64,000 nucleotides of DNA, taken from NCBI RefSeq assembly GCF_040361435.1, contig NZ_APNL01000013.1, forward strand, positions 65,637-129,636, in the 5' to 3' direction. The translations under genes and the position numbers were made by a program. Below the pieces are notes generated by a model. It had not been told where the DNA came from. It worked only from the letters and a program-made list of their open reading frames with translations, and did no database searches. How positions within the stretch are numbered: the stretch's first letter is position 1; each line of letters opens with the position of its first letter. Shown in pieces: positions 1-6,594 of the stretch. The DNA is from Salinisphaera sp002433465 (lineage in GTDB: Bacteria > Pseudomonadota > Gammaproteobacteria > Nevskiales > Salinisphaeraceae).

Positions 1-870
1 ATCGGTCATACGCGCTGCCAGCGGGGCATCCATCGACAGCCAGCGCGGCCGACCGGCCGCATCCGGCGCGCCGGCCGCGGTATGTCGCAGCACCCGATGA
101 AGATCGAACCACAGCTCCTGCGCCCGATGGATCGCAAAACAGGGCACCACCACCGGCCCGCCGCCACGGGCGTCGCTGTCGGCAAACACATCGGCCCACG
201 CCTGCTCGCGACCGGCGGCCGATTTATAGTGCGCCGGTCGCGCCGGCTCGGCGCCGCGGGTGGATTCCACCACCATATAATCCACCGCGCCGGGCGTTTG
301 CTGACCGGCCAGCAGCGATTGATAAGGATTGCCCGGCGTATTACCGCCGATATCTCCGCTGAAACAGATCGAGCGCCGCGTGCTTGTGCGGCTGCGCCAG
401 GCAATCGTAAGCGCCACCGCGCCGAGAATATGCGCGCTGCGATGAAAGGTAACCGCGACGCCGTGCAACCGCATGGGCTGGCCGAACTTGAAATCGGCCC
501 GGCGATCGAGCGGCTGGAAGTCGATCATCTCGACATCGTCCGCGTCATACTCGCGCGAAAATTTGGCGGCATCCATCAACGCGATACGCGTCATCGCCGC
601 CGTGGCTTCGGTGCAGTACACCGGCCCGCGAAACCCGGCCCGATGCAGCTGCGGCAGCCGCCCGCAATGGTCACGATGGGCATGGGTCAAAAACACACAA
701 CTCAGCGCCCGCGCATCGAAACCCAGCTGCGGCGCCCCGTCGGGCCGCATCAGCTCGCGCTCGGCATGGGCACCGCAATCCACAAGCGCACGCAGCCCCA
801 GACGCGTATCCGTAAGCAGGCTGGCCGAGCCCGTGACACCGTCCGCGCCGCCAATGAAGGTCAATTCCAT
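1..870 (-). CDS. MBL-fold / beta-CASP-like metallo-hydrolase, 3' end cut by window edge
   Basis: The reading frame opens at ATG 870 (MELTFIGGADGVTGSA) and runs 290 codons to base 1 without a stop, so the C-terminus lies outside the window. It carries the zinc-binding motif HAHRDH at residues 63-68, followed by CGRLPQL, and a second metal-ligand motif SGDIGG near residues 171-176. The GADGVTGSA opening and the spacing resemble beta-CASP ribonuclease/mRNA 3'-end-processing type MBL proteins (COG1236). By family these are cytoplasmic zinc nucleases, but the substrate here is unknown. The gene is high-GC like the rest of the chromosome and bounds the low-GC island that follows. The family call is firm; the nuclease role is inference. 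Confidence 0.85.
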   Translation of the reverse strand, partial: MELTFIGGADGVTGSASLLTDTRLGLRALVDCGAHAERELMRPDGAPQLGFDARALSCVFLTHAHRDHCGRLPQLHRAGFRGPVYCTEATAAMTRIALMDAAKFSREYDADDVEMIDFQPLDRRADFKFGQPMRLHGVAVTFHRSAHILGAVALTIAWRSRTSTRRSICFSGDIGGNTPGNPYQSLLAGQQTPGAVDYMVVESTRGAEPARPAHYKSAAGREQAWADVFADSDARGGGPVVVPCFAIHRAQELWFDLHRVLRHTAAGAPDAAGRPRWLSMDAPLAARMTD

Positions 871-1099
871 TGGGCCAGTATGCGTGCTCGCACAAGTTCG
901 GTTTCAGTGGACGTGCCGCTGGGGCTATGGCGAGCTATGCGCAGCCTACGATTCTTTGCGACTTGTTGGCGTTGCCAGCATCTCTCGGCGCCGATTCACG
1001 CTTGCTGATAGGTGCGCGGTTCACATCTGCCTCTCAGCATTGTTAGAGCGTCTGACAAAGACCCTTCAGGCGCAGAACACACCCGTTAAACGCTTTTGA

Positions 1100-1131
1100 A
1101 TGCGCATCACAATGCGCATAGCATGTATAAA
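1100..1131 (+). promoter_or_regulatory. Putative ccdAB promoter/operator
   Basis: The octamer ATGCGCAT, itself a palindrome, occurs twice (1100-1107 and 1112-1119), just upstream of a TATAAA -10-like hexamer at 1126-1131. The ccdA start is at 1159. CcdA antitoxins repress their own operons through their N-terminal DNA-binding domain, so an operator here is expected. The assignment itself is inference. Confidence 0.45.
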
Positions 1132-1158
1132 ACCGTAATGCCGCCTGTGGAGACATTT

Positions 1159-1404
1159 ATGCCAGAGCTCTACGATAAAGCCGCCCCGAGAAACGCCACC
1201 AACCTATCGGTCAATAGCGACCTGCTGACAAAAAGCCGAGCGTTGAACATCAACCTCTCAGCGACCCTGGAAAAGGCCTTGAAAGAAGAGCTTGCGAAAC
1301 GCCGGGCGTGTCAATGGGCAGAAGAAAACCAGGCCGCCATTAAAAGCTACAACGAATTCGTTGAGCAACACGGATGCTTCGGCGACGACTTCCGGGCGTT
1401 CTAG
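1159..1404 (+). CDS. ccdA: CcdA-family antitoxin
   Basis: An 81-residue protein starting MPELYDKAAPRN. ATG 1159 is preferred over in-frame upstream starts because GGAG at 1149-1152 gives a 6-base spacing and the length matches the family (70-80 aa). The N-terminal part (NLSVNSDLLTKSRALNINLS) is the ribbon-helix-helix-like DNA-binding region. The C-terminal part (AIKSYNEFVEQHGCFGDDF) is the CcdB-neutralising tail, very close to the classical pattern. The stop overlaps the ccdB GTG start by one base (TAGTG). Unlike the neighbouring cassettes it reads on the plus strand, which is typical for toxin-antitoxin cassettes that carry their own promoter. It appears intact. Confidence 0.92.
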   Translation: MPELYDKAAPRNATNLSVNSDLLTKSRALNINLSATLEKALKEELAKRRACQWAEENQAAIKSYNEFVEQHGCFGDDFRAF

Positions 1405-1720
1405 TGGCCCAGTTCGAGGTCTACGCCACCCAAAGCAAAACGAGCAAATCGTTCTATCCGTACTTGGTGGACTTCCAGAGCCCGCACCTTTCAGAACTGG
1501 CACACGCATCGTGATCCCACTCGGCAAGCGTGCGTCGTTTCAAGATAACGCGATGCAAGGCTTGACGCCTGAAATCGACTTCGAGGACGAGAAACTACTG
1601 CTGCTGACGCCGCAAATCTCCTCGATACCTGCCATACAGCTCCAAAATCCAGTCGGCTCACTAGCCCATTTTCGAGATCAGATTCAAGGCGCGCTCGATT
1701 TCGCGATCACCGGTGTTTAG
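1404..1720 (+). pseudogene. ccdB: CcdB-family gyrase toxin, frameshifted
   Basis: From GTG 1404 the frame reads VAQFEVYATQ...PYLVDFQSPHLSELA and then hits a stop after 36 codons. From about 1503 the rest of CcdB continues in the next frame (TRIVIPLGKRASF...DFAITGV, stop at 1718-1720). Adding one base in the CACACGC stretch near 1500-1505 (expected ACACGC for Thr-Arg after GCA) restores an exact 106-codon ORF, the normal length of this family. The C-terminal ITGV corresponds to the gyrase-poisoning tail. Either the toxin is dead, leaving an orphan antitoxin, or one base is missing from the assembly. Confidence 0.88.
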
Positions 1721-1832
1721 CACCGATGCTCGTTTAGGATGCCCGCGTACAACACATTCAGCCCCATAGAACGCTAAGCGCTTGCTCCACGGCTTAGAGC
1801 CATGCCGAAAGTTCCAAATACTGCCCCCGAAT

Positions 1833-1934
1833 CCGCAACGCCTGAGCTCAGTTGACGCCGGAGCAGCCGGAGGCTGCGAAGGCAACCTAAAGCGCGTCAG
1901 CGCTTTAGACGGTCAAATGCAGCGATCGTTAGGT
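1833..1934 (-). repeat. attC-like site A
   Basis: The site ends with the consensus core GTTAGGT (1928-1934) and has a degenerate opposite core around CCGCAAC (1833-1839). The inner boxes CTCAGTTG and CGGTCAAATGCAGC are the same as in the other sites. Its centre holds paired AAAGCGC and GCGCTTT arms. It is about 102 bp long and most like site B. The stop codon of the 312-aa gene lies in the core. The degenerate outer core may make it poorly recombinogenic. Confidence 0.72.
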
Positions 1935-2867
1935 TTGCGGCCGGCTATCATATTTAGCACAAATCTTTTCAATCAAAGGTTTTAAAGCTTGCACCACGCA
2001 CCACGATAAGTCGGCTAATGCGTGCAAACTGGCATCTATTAACGCGGGTTGAAATGAATCGTCCAACTTCAAAAGTTTTGCCGAAGAACCTGATTTCGGG
2101 CTGTCAAAATGAACTCCGCCCTTTGTATTCGCGCACACATCTATCACTTCTCTAACCGTGAAATCGATATCGTCGCCCCGGACTGCAATCAGTGATAAAA
2201 ATTGGTCCCAGCTCAGCAAACAAACGTCATCTTCAGCAGCGAACAAGGGTGATAGGTTTATGTACGAAAATACCGACTCTACAGGCAGGTTATCGACATG
2301 ATCGCGAACTGCAGGAAAAGCAAGTCGACATCGATATTGCCTGTTTACACAATGAGCAAGAGGATGCGCATCCAATAAAATTCGACGAAGAATTACCGAT
2401 GCTTCTAGTATGTGGATACGGTCTGGAAGACTTATTCTTTCTTGGAGTTCAATAACCGATCGAGCGAGCCTTTCTTCTTGTAGGGATAATCCATTTGGAA
2501 GCTCGAAGTCTAATTGCTTACGCAACCCCGTAGGCATATGGTTAAGTGATGAAATTTTAATCGGCTCTTGAGACACCAGCCGATCATTAAACAAAGTACC
2601 GTTTATTGCCGCTGATGGGCCACATTCTCCGCCCCAACCGAAGGCAACCTTAAGGCTGGCATGATTAGGCATATCGATAACCGGAGTTAACAGCTCGTGA
2701 GTCTCTTCATTATGGATAGAGGAAAATTTGAGAGTTGCATCTGGACTGATGACTACGCTGATTCTGGCGCCTTTAAACCTCCCGCGATAAACCAAAATTT
2801 CGTGATCCGGAGGCCATGTGCTTGGAACTGTTAATTCGAAAAGGACTGTTCCTGTCGAAGCGGTCAT
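1929..2867 (-). CDS. Cassette-borne protein of unknown function (312 aa)
   Basis: I do not recognise a family. The 312-residue protein starts MTASTGTVLFELTVPS and ends YDSRPQT, with its TAA overlapping the attC core of site A, the hallmark of an integron cassette gene. There is no signal peptide or membrane segment. The N-terminal 130 residues look beta-rich; the C-terminal part looks helical (IELQERISLPDRIHILEASVILRRILLD). Base composition is clearly lower in GC than the chromosome, with Ile/Asn/Lys codons unlike its neighbours, which points to transfer. A soluble cytoplasmic location is inferred. The sequence gives no function. Confidence 0.8.
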   Translation of the reverse strand: MTASTGTVLFELTVPSTWPPDHEILVYRGRFKGARISVVISPDATLKFSSIHNEETHELLTPVIDMPNHASLKVAFGWGGECGPSAAINGTLFNDRLVSQEPIKISSLNHMPTGLRKQLDFELPNGLSLQEERLARSVIELQERISLPDRIHILEASVILRRILLDAHPLAHCVNRQYRCRLAFPAVRDHVDNLPVESVFSYINLSPLFAAEDDVCLLSWDQFLSLIAVRGDDIDFTVREVIDVCANTKGGVHFDSPKSGSSAKLLKLDDSFQPALIDASLHALADLSWCVVQALKPLIEKICAKYDSRPQT

Positions 2868-2876
2868 ACTGTGAGA

Positions 2877-2979
2877 ACCTAACGCCGAAGCTCAGTTGCC
2901 GCCGGAGCGGCCGGAGGCTGCGTAAGGAACCCAAAGCGCCGCGGTGCTTTGGGCGGTCAAATCCAGCGATTCGTTAGGC
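2877..2979 (-). repeat. attC-like site B
   Basis: Both cores fit consensus: ACCTAAC at 2877-2883 and GTTAGGC at 2973-2979 (plus strand). Inner boxes CTCAGTTG and CGGTCAAATCCAGC flank a GC-rich centre with AAAGCGC and GTGCTTT arms. It is 103 bp long and lies between the 312-aa gene and the lipoprotein gene, whose TAA stop (2974-2976) lies in the core. On the minus strand it reads GCCTAAC...GGCGTTAGGT, the usual cassette orientation. Confidence 0.82.
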
Positions 2980-3306
2980 ATCAATCGCCTTCTCCTCACC
3001 ACGGACCTGACAAGTATGGTTACCGTGCCAAATTTGACCGTAGAGGGTATAAGGAAGAATTACCGTATCCGCCACAAGGCTAAACGGTATATCCCAGAAT
3101 AAAAAAGCACCAATTTGGCCGCCGCGCGGTAAATCTTTACCCACTGCGTACAAATCTAGAGCCGTGCCGCTATACACACGTGGTAGAGACACACGCTCGT
3201 CCTGAGCACAATCTTGTTCCCAAAGTTCAGCGTTCTTTGACATCATCGTGCCGCAGCCGGGAGCCAGCGCACACGTAATAAGAACAAGTGCAAAATTTCT
3301 ATTCAT
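2974..3306 (-). CDS. YceK/YidQ-family small lipoprotein
   Basis: A 110-residue protein with a lipoprotein signal: MNRNFALVLITCALAPGCG, the likely lipidated cysteine being Cys18. The mature part holds the family pattern RVYSGTALDLYA and then FWDIPFSLVADTVILPYT (DUF1375, YceK/YidQ). Known members are envelope lipoproteins of uncertain function, probably attached to the inner or outer membrane. The TAA stop overlaps attC core B, so this is a cassette gene, and the start lies only about 1-7 bases from the core of site C, leaving no room for its own promoter. Expression probably depends on read-through from outside the cassette. Confidence 0.85.
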   Translation of the reverse strand: MNRNFALVLITCALAPGCGTMMSKNAELWEQDCAQDERVSLPRVYSGTALDLYAVGKDLPRGGQIGAFLFWDIPFSLVADTVILPYTLYGQIWHGNHTCQVRGEEKAIDA

Positions 3307-3307
3307 T

Positions 3308-3382
3308 ATCTAACGCCTAAGCTCAGTTGCCGGCCGAAGCGCGGAAGCGCTTTGGGCGGTCAACTGCAGCGACCTGTTGGGT
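3308..3382 (-). repeat. attC-like site C
   Basis: A 75-bp site with cores ATCTAAC (3308-3314) and GTTGGGT (3376-3382), both matching RYYYAAC/GTTRRRY. Inner boxes CTCAGTTGCCGG and GCGGTCAACTGCAGC pair imperfectly. The centre GAAGCGCGGAAGCGCTTTGG forms a short hairpin. It is nearly the same as site D. Confidence 0.85.
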
Positions 3383-3404
3383 GCCTTCTTGGCGAAATTG
3401 GTGG

Positions 3405-3671
3405 TCACGCATCTCCAGCCTTATATGCGTGACGGGAACAATATTCAAGCGCTCTACTCGCCGACGGAACTGCCGTTTTCATGTCCCTTGGCGCTTGTGC
3501 TGAAAAGTTAGCACCACAAACCTTTATTTCACCGATGAGACTTTCTGCAATATCTCGAAGCGCCGGATCATTAGAATGCGAAGCTACAGCATTGAGCTTG
3601 TTCACTATCCGGGGTTTCGGCGCCATCATTCCGAGCGCCTCGATAGTTTCCCTGTACCACTTCTTATTCAT
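3405..3671 (-). CDS. Small cassette-borne protein of unknown function (88 aa)
   Basis: The ATG at 3671 (MNKKWYRETIEALGMMAPKP) is chosen. An in-frame TTG three codons upstream lies within the attC core of site D and is unlikely. The protein is soluble with no signal peptide. It has a helical N-terminus, then DPALRDIAESLIGEIKVCGA, and a C-terminal part with two cysteines. No family is recognised. It lies between attC sites C and D, has a lower GC content than the chromosome, and has only a few bases between the core and its ATG. Confidence 0.7.
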   Translation of the reverse strand: MNKKWYRETIEALGMMAPKPRIVNKLNAVASHSNDPALRDIAESLIGEIKVCGANFSAQAPRDMKTAVPSASRALEYCSRHAYKAGDA

Positions 3672-3674
3672 TAG

Positions 3675-3749
3675 ACCCAACGCCCAAGCTCAGTTGCCGA
3701 CCAAAGCGCGGCAGCGCTTTGGCCGGTCAACTGTAGCCGTTTGTTAGCC
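3675..3749 (-). repeat. attC-like site D
   Basis: A 75-bp site with cores ACCCAAC (3675-3681) and GTTAGCC (3743-3749; one mismatch to GTTRRRY). Inner boxes CTCAGTTGCCGACC and GGCCGGTCAACTGTAGC flank AAAGCGCGGCAGCGCTTTGG. The stop of the next upstream cassette gene (3744-3746) lies in the core. Confidence 0.83.
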
Positions 3750-4292
3750 ATCGTCTAATTTTTGCTTCAATTCATCCCAAGCAAAAATTATGATATTTGA
3801 GGGCACGGGACTCTGTGAACCTTTATGCATCATCCTATCTATAGTCCGAATCCATCTATCAGCGCCATCACGATTTGGGACGATGAGCATTCCCCAGCGG
3901 CCTGCAATAGCTGCGGCGAGAAGGCTACCAAGAAGATATTTGGATGAATTATTTTCAATTTCGACAGCGATGCCGAACAGCGGGTTCGGGTTAGGTGCCT
4001 CAGTCCAGCTTTGAATTTGAGACCTACCCGCCGGAAACAAGGAGACTTCAGCTAATTCTCGAATGACTGGATCTATCACTTCAGATCCCGATTCAAATAG
4101 CTTTCTGTCCTCACAAATTTGTTCTGGCGCTCGATTGCCTTTAGTTCCACAGGGACCGATTGCCAAATCAATTTCAAATGATCGTTCGGCTGCGTCGTCG
4201 GCATGATCAAACGCGTTGAGCTTTCCAAGAGGGTTAAGCCCGCGGTCTTCGAAGAACTGCTTAAGTGCTTGTGAGACTTCCGCTTCAATCAT
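3744..4292 (-). CDS. Cassette-borne protein, possible PD-(D/E)XK-like fold (182 aa)
   Basis: ATG 4292 (MIEAEVSQALKQFFEDRGL) is chosen over the in-frame TTG at 4313, which lies in a core-like sequence. I do not recognise a characterised family. The order FEIDLAIGP, then GIAVEIENNSSKYLLGSLL, then AGRWGMLIVPNRD resembles the Asp...Glu-X-Asn/Lys strand layout and following helix of restriction-type nuclease folds, but the Lys is absent in the obvious place, so this is a weak inference. There is no membrane segment. It is the first cassette of the array, and its TAA overlaps attC site D. Its GC content is lower than the flanks. Confidence 0.72.
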   Translation of the reverse strand: MIEAEVSQALKQFFEDRGLNPLGKLNAFDHADDAAERSFEIDLAIGPCGTKGNRAPEQICEDRKLFESGSEVIDPVIRELAEVSLFPAGRSQIQSWTEAPNPNPLFGIAVEIENNSSKYLLGSLLAAAIAGRWGMLIVPNRDGADRWIRTIDRMMHKGSQSPVPSNIIIFAWDELKQKLDDG

Positions 4293-4301
4293 TGGATTTC
4301 C

Positions 4302-4360
4302 CGCTAACGCCAATTCGACGAAATTTGTCTACCTAACACGCAGCCGCTTTGTTACCTAAC
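4302..4360 (-). other. attI-like cluster of integron core sites
   Basis: Three core-like sequences in the same orientation lie within 59 bp: CGCTAAC (4302-4308), ACCTAAC (4331-4337) and ACCTAAC (4354-4360). On the minus strand these are GTTAGCG, GTTAGGT and GTTAGGT, just upstream of the first cassette gene. No attC-like arms are evident. Direct core repeats plus one crossover core are a feature of attI sites; a decayed attC is the alternative. No intI lies to the right. Confidence 0.45.
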
Positions 4361-4613
4361 GCCACGCTGCGCCGATTAATATCAATAGCTTGCGCAATGG
4401 TCGCATCATAGGCCGACATATTAGGTCGCACAGATCATCGATAGATCGTCCGTCACGCGCCTGGGTTGCCAATGCCGCCCTGCATTGAATATCGCACGGA
4501 CGGCGGTCGCGAGAAATCGCTCGATAGTCGAAGCTGGCGACGAGGGCCTCTTGGTTTGTCGCGAGCGTCACAAGCTCATACGCTGCCGATGACAAACCTA
4601 TCCCCTCTCGCCG

Positions 4614-5708
4614 ATGACACTTACACCAATCGCACTTACCGGCTCACCCGCCGCTATGGGCGCCGCCCACGGCAGACGCTATCGCGACGCCATTCAGCAC
4701 TTCGCCGGGGAACGCACACGTATGCTCGGCTCGGCTTATTGGGTGGGGCGCGAGTTGGAGCGGGAGGCGGTGCTGGATATGGCCGCACAGTGCCTGCCGG
4801 CCCACGAGCGGCTTGATCCGGCGTTGACCGACGAACTCCGGGCCATGGCCGATGCGGCCGGGCTGGATATCGCCGAGCTGCTGGTGGTGAGCGGTTTCAC
4901 CGATCTGGTGGATACGGTTTACAACAACCCGGCGAACACATTGGCCGCGCCTGCGCCACGGGCCGCCGATCAATGCACGGCGATGCTGGTGCCCGGCCAA
5001 TGCTGTACCGATGGCAACGCGCTGTTCGCCCAGACCTGGGATATGCACGAAAGCGCGGCCGAGCATGTGGTGATGATCGACGGGCGGCCCGACGATGCCC
5101 CGGCCTTTACGGCATTCACCAGCATGGGCTGCCCGGGCATGATCGGGATGAACGAGCACGGCATTACCGTGGGCATCAACAACCTGGTGGCCGTGGACGG
5201 CCAGCCGGGCGTGACATGGAATTTCGTGGTGCGCGCGATTTTGCGCCAAAGCAATATCGAGGACGCCCTGGCCTGTATTACCGCTACGCCGCTGGCCGGC
5301 GCCCACAACTATCTGATGCTGGATGCGAACGGCCGTGGCTTTAACGTGGAAGCCATGCCGAGCCGGCATGCGATTACCCCGCTCGAAGACCGGCCAGTGG
5401 TGCATACCAACCACTGCCTGACCGAGGCGACGCAGGCGGTCGAACGCCAACGCTTGCCAGGCTCTCAGGCATCCAGTGAGAAGCGTCTGGCACGTGCCAA
5501 GGCGCTGCTCGACGATACGAGTTCACACGATATCGACACGCTGGCCGCAATCACCCGCGACCCCGAAGCGATCTGTGTACAGGCCACGCCCAAGGTGCGG
5601 GAAGCCACCTGCGGTGCGGTGATCGCCGACCCGGCCAAGCGCACGCTATGGGCGCTGCGGGGCCTGCCGTCGGAGCAACAATACGAGCCGTTTCGACTGG
5701 CGGACTGA
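4614..5708 (+). CDS. C45-family autoproteolytic acyltransferase/hydrolase
   Basis: A 364-residue protein of the isopenicillin-N acyltransferase-like (peptidase C45, Ntn-hydrolase) family. The N-terminal module has GSPAAMGAAHGRRY and ELREMA-type helices. Cys121 in DQCTAMLV is the expected autoprocessing nucleophile, followed by FAQTWDMHES and GCPGMIGMNEHGITVGINNL, typical of the family. The enzyme is predicted to cleave itself before Cys121 and act on an amide or acyl substrate that cannot be named. There is no signal peptide, so it is probably cytoplasmic. It faces the integron-like island on its left and converges with the lactonase-like gene on its right. GC content and codon use match the chromosome. 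Confidence 0.88.
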   Translation: MTLTPIALTGSPAAMGAAHGRRYRDAIQHFAGERTRMLGSAYWVGRELEREAVLDMAAQCLPAHERLDPALTDELRAMADAAGLDIAELLVVSGFTDLVDTVYNNPANTLAAPAPRAADQCTAMLVPGQCCTDGNALFAQTWDMHESAAEHVVMIDGRPDDAPAFTAFTSMGCPGMIGMNEHGITVGINNLVAVDGQPGVTWNFVVRAILRQSNIEDALACITATPLAGAHNYLMLDANGRGFNVEAMPSRHAITPLEDRPVVHTNHCLTEATQAVERQRLPGSQASSEKRLARAKALLDDTSSHDIDTLAAITRDPEAICVQATPKVREATCGAVIADPAKRTLWALRGLPSEQQYEPFRLAD

Positions 5709-5736
5709 CGCGCTGGCCATCGTGCGTTTTAGTTAA

Positions 5737-6516
5737 TCAATCGCGATACGCCGGAAAGGCCGGCAACGACCGAAAGAAGTCGAAGTCGTGGTTGGGCCAG
5801 AGCTCGGCGTTTTCGGTTGTGCCCATCTGCTTGATACGACGGATGCTGGCCAGGGCTTCGGCTTCGCGATCCTTCCAGCAGTAACCGGGGGCGATTTCGT
5901 CTGCAAGGTTTTCGGTGAGGTCGGCGGCGTCGCCGCATAGAATCACCGGCGGGCCCTTGGGCAGCTCGATGAACAGGGACATATGGCCAGCCGTATGGCC
6001 TGGCGTTTCGAAGGCATGCACGCCGGGGGCCACATCGTAATCGCCGTGCTGGATTTTCCAGCGATCGCGATCGGCGATCTCGTCTTCGAAGATACCGCTG
6101 ACTTCGCCGGTATCGGCGGCCGCGACTTCGGCGTGATGGATATGTACATCGCAACCGGGCACGTCGCACAGCCCGCCGGCGTGGTCGAAATGCAGATGGC
6201 TCAGGAACACCAGATCGATATCGGCCACGCTCAGGCCCAGCGCTTGGAGATAGTGCGGGATGCGCTGGGTCTGCGACATCTGGGGCACCTCGAACGTCGG
6301 CCGCATGGGCTCGAGATATTGCTCGCGCAGTTCGGGCGTGACGATCTTGTGATAATCGCAGCCCACATCAAAGAGAATGCGCCCGTTCGGCGTTTCGATC
6401 AGATACGCCGGAATCGGCGCATCGATATATACGCCGTAGCCGCGATGGCGCGTAGAGACGGTCTTTTCGTAGCGGTGGGTCGCCGTGAGTAATGGATAAA
6501 TTCGGGTTCGGTTCAT
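5737..6516 (-). CDS. AHL-lactonase-like MBL-fold hydrolase
   Basis: ATG 6516 (MNRTRIYPLLTATHRYEK) is preferred; an in-frame GTG at 6579 would add 21 low-complexity residues. The 259-residue protein shows SHLHFDHAGG (HxHxDH zinc motif), TPGHTAGHMS, CGDAADLTEN (bridging Asp) and PNHDFDFF. This layout matches the AttM/AiiA branch of MBL lactonases, which open the ring of N-acylhomoserine lactones; related lactones are also possible. It has no signal peptide. The stop is tail-to-tail with the C45 hydrolase gene. A quorum-quenching role is inference from family only. Confidence 0.82.
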   Translation of the reverse strand: MNRTRIYPLLTATHRYEKTVSTRHRGYGVYIDAPIPAYLIETPNGRILFDVGCDYHKIVTPELREQYLEPMRPTFEVPQMSQTQRIPHYLQALGLSVADIDLVFLSHLHFDHAGGLCDVPGCDVHIHHAEVAAADTGEVSGIFEDEIADRDRWKIQHGDYDVAPGVHAFETPGHTAGHMSLFIELPKGPPVILCGDAADLTENLADEIAPGYCWKDREAEALASIRRIKQMGTTENAELWPNHDFDFFRSLPAFPAYRD

Positions 6517-6594
6517 AAGCCGGGCCCCGACTTGCGCGGCCGCCGCTCCAGCCGGTGTCGTTCTGGCGGTCTGAAACACGTGGGCTTTCGTTCT

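Larger units (their letters stand above)
1833..4360 (-). mobile_element. Integron cassette array without adjacent integrase (CALIN-like)
   Basis: Four minus-strand genes are each followed by an imperfect palindrome of 75-103 bp with attC core ends. Stops of three genes (1929, 2974, 3744) fall inside the RYYYAAC-type core, as in typical gene cassettes. The four sites resemble each other, as in sedentary chromosomal arrays. GC content is visibly lower than in the flanks. Cassettes read leftward, so attI/intI should lie right of about 4.36 kb, but a chromosomal C45 hydrolase gene sits there instead. The inverted ccdAB pair (1159-1720) lies beyond the last attC and probably belongs to the array. 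Confidence 0.8.

Noticed and set aside
1042..1048. GTTAGAG as the outer attC of a ccdAB cassette
   Set aside because: A lone core-like heptamer with one mismatch and no pairing arms or partner core; not enough to define a site.
1661..1885. A minus-strand frame running through attC site A and the end of ccdB
   Set aside because: It crosses the recombination site and overlaps ccdB coding sequence; no ribosome site and unconvincing composition.
4356..4595. A 79-codon minus-strand frame upstream of the first cassette (possible extra cassette gene or intI remnant)
   Set aside because: It has no integrase motifs or known family, begins 18 bases from the divergent hydrolase start and ends in a core-like site by chance.
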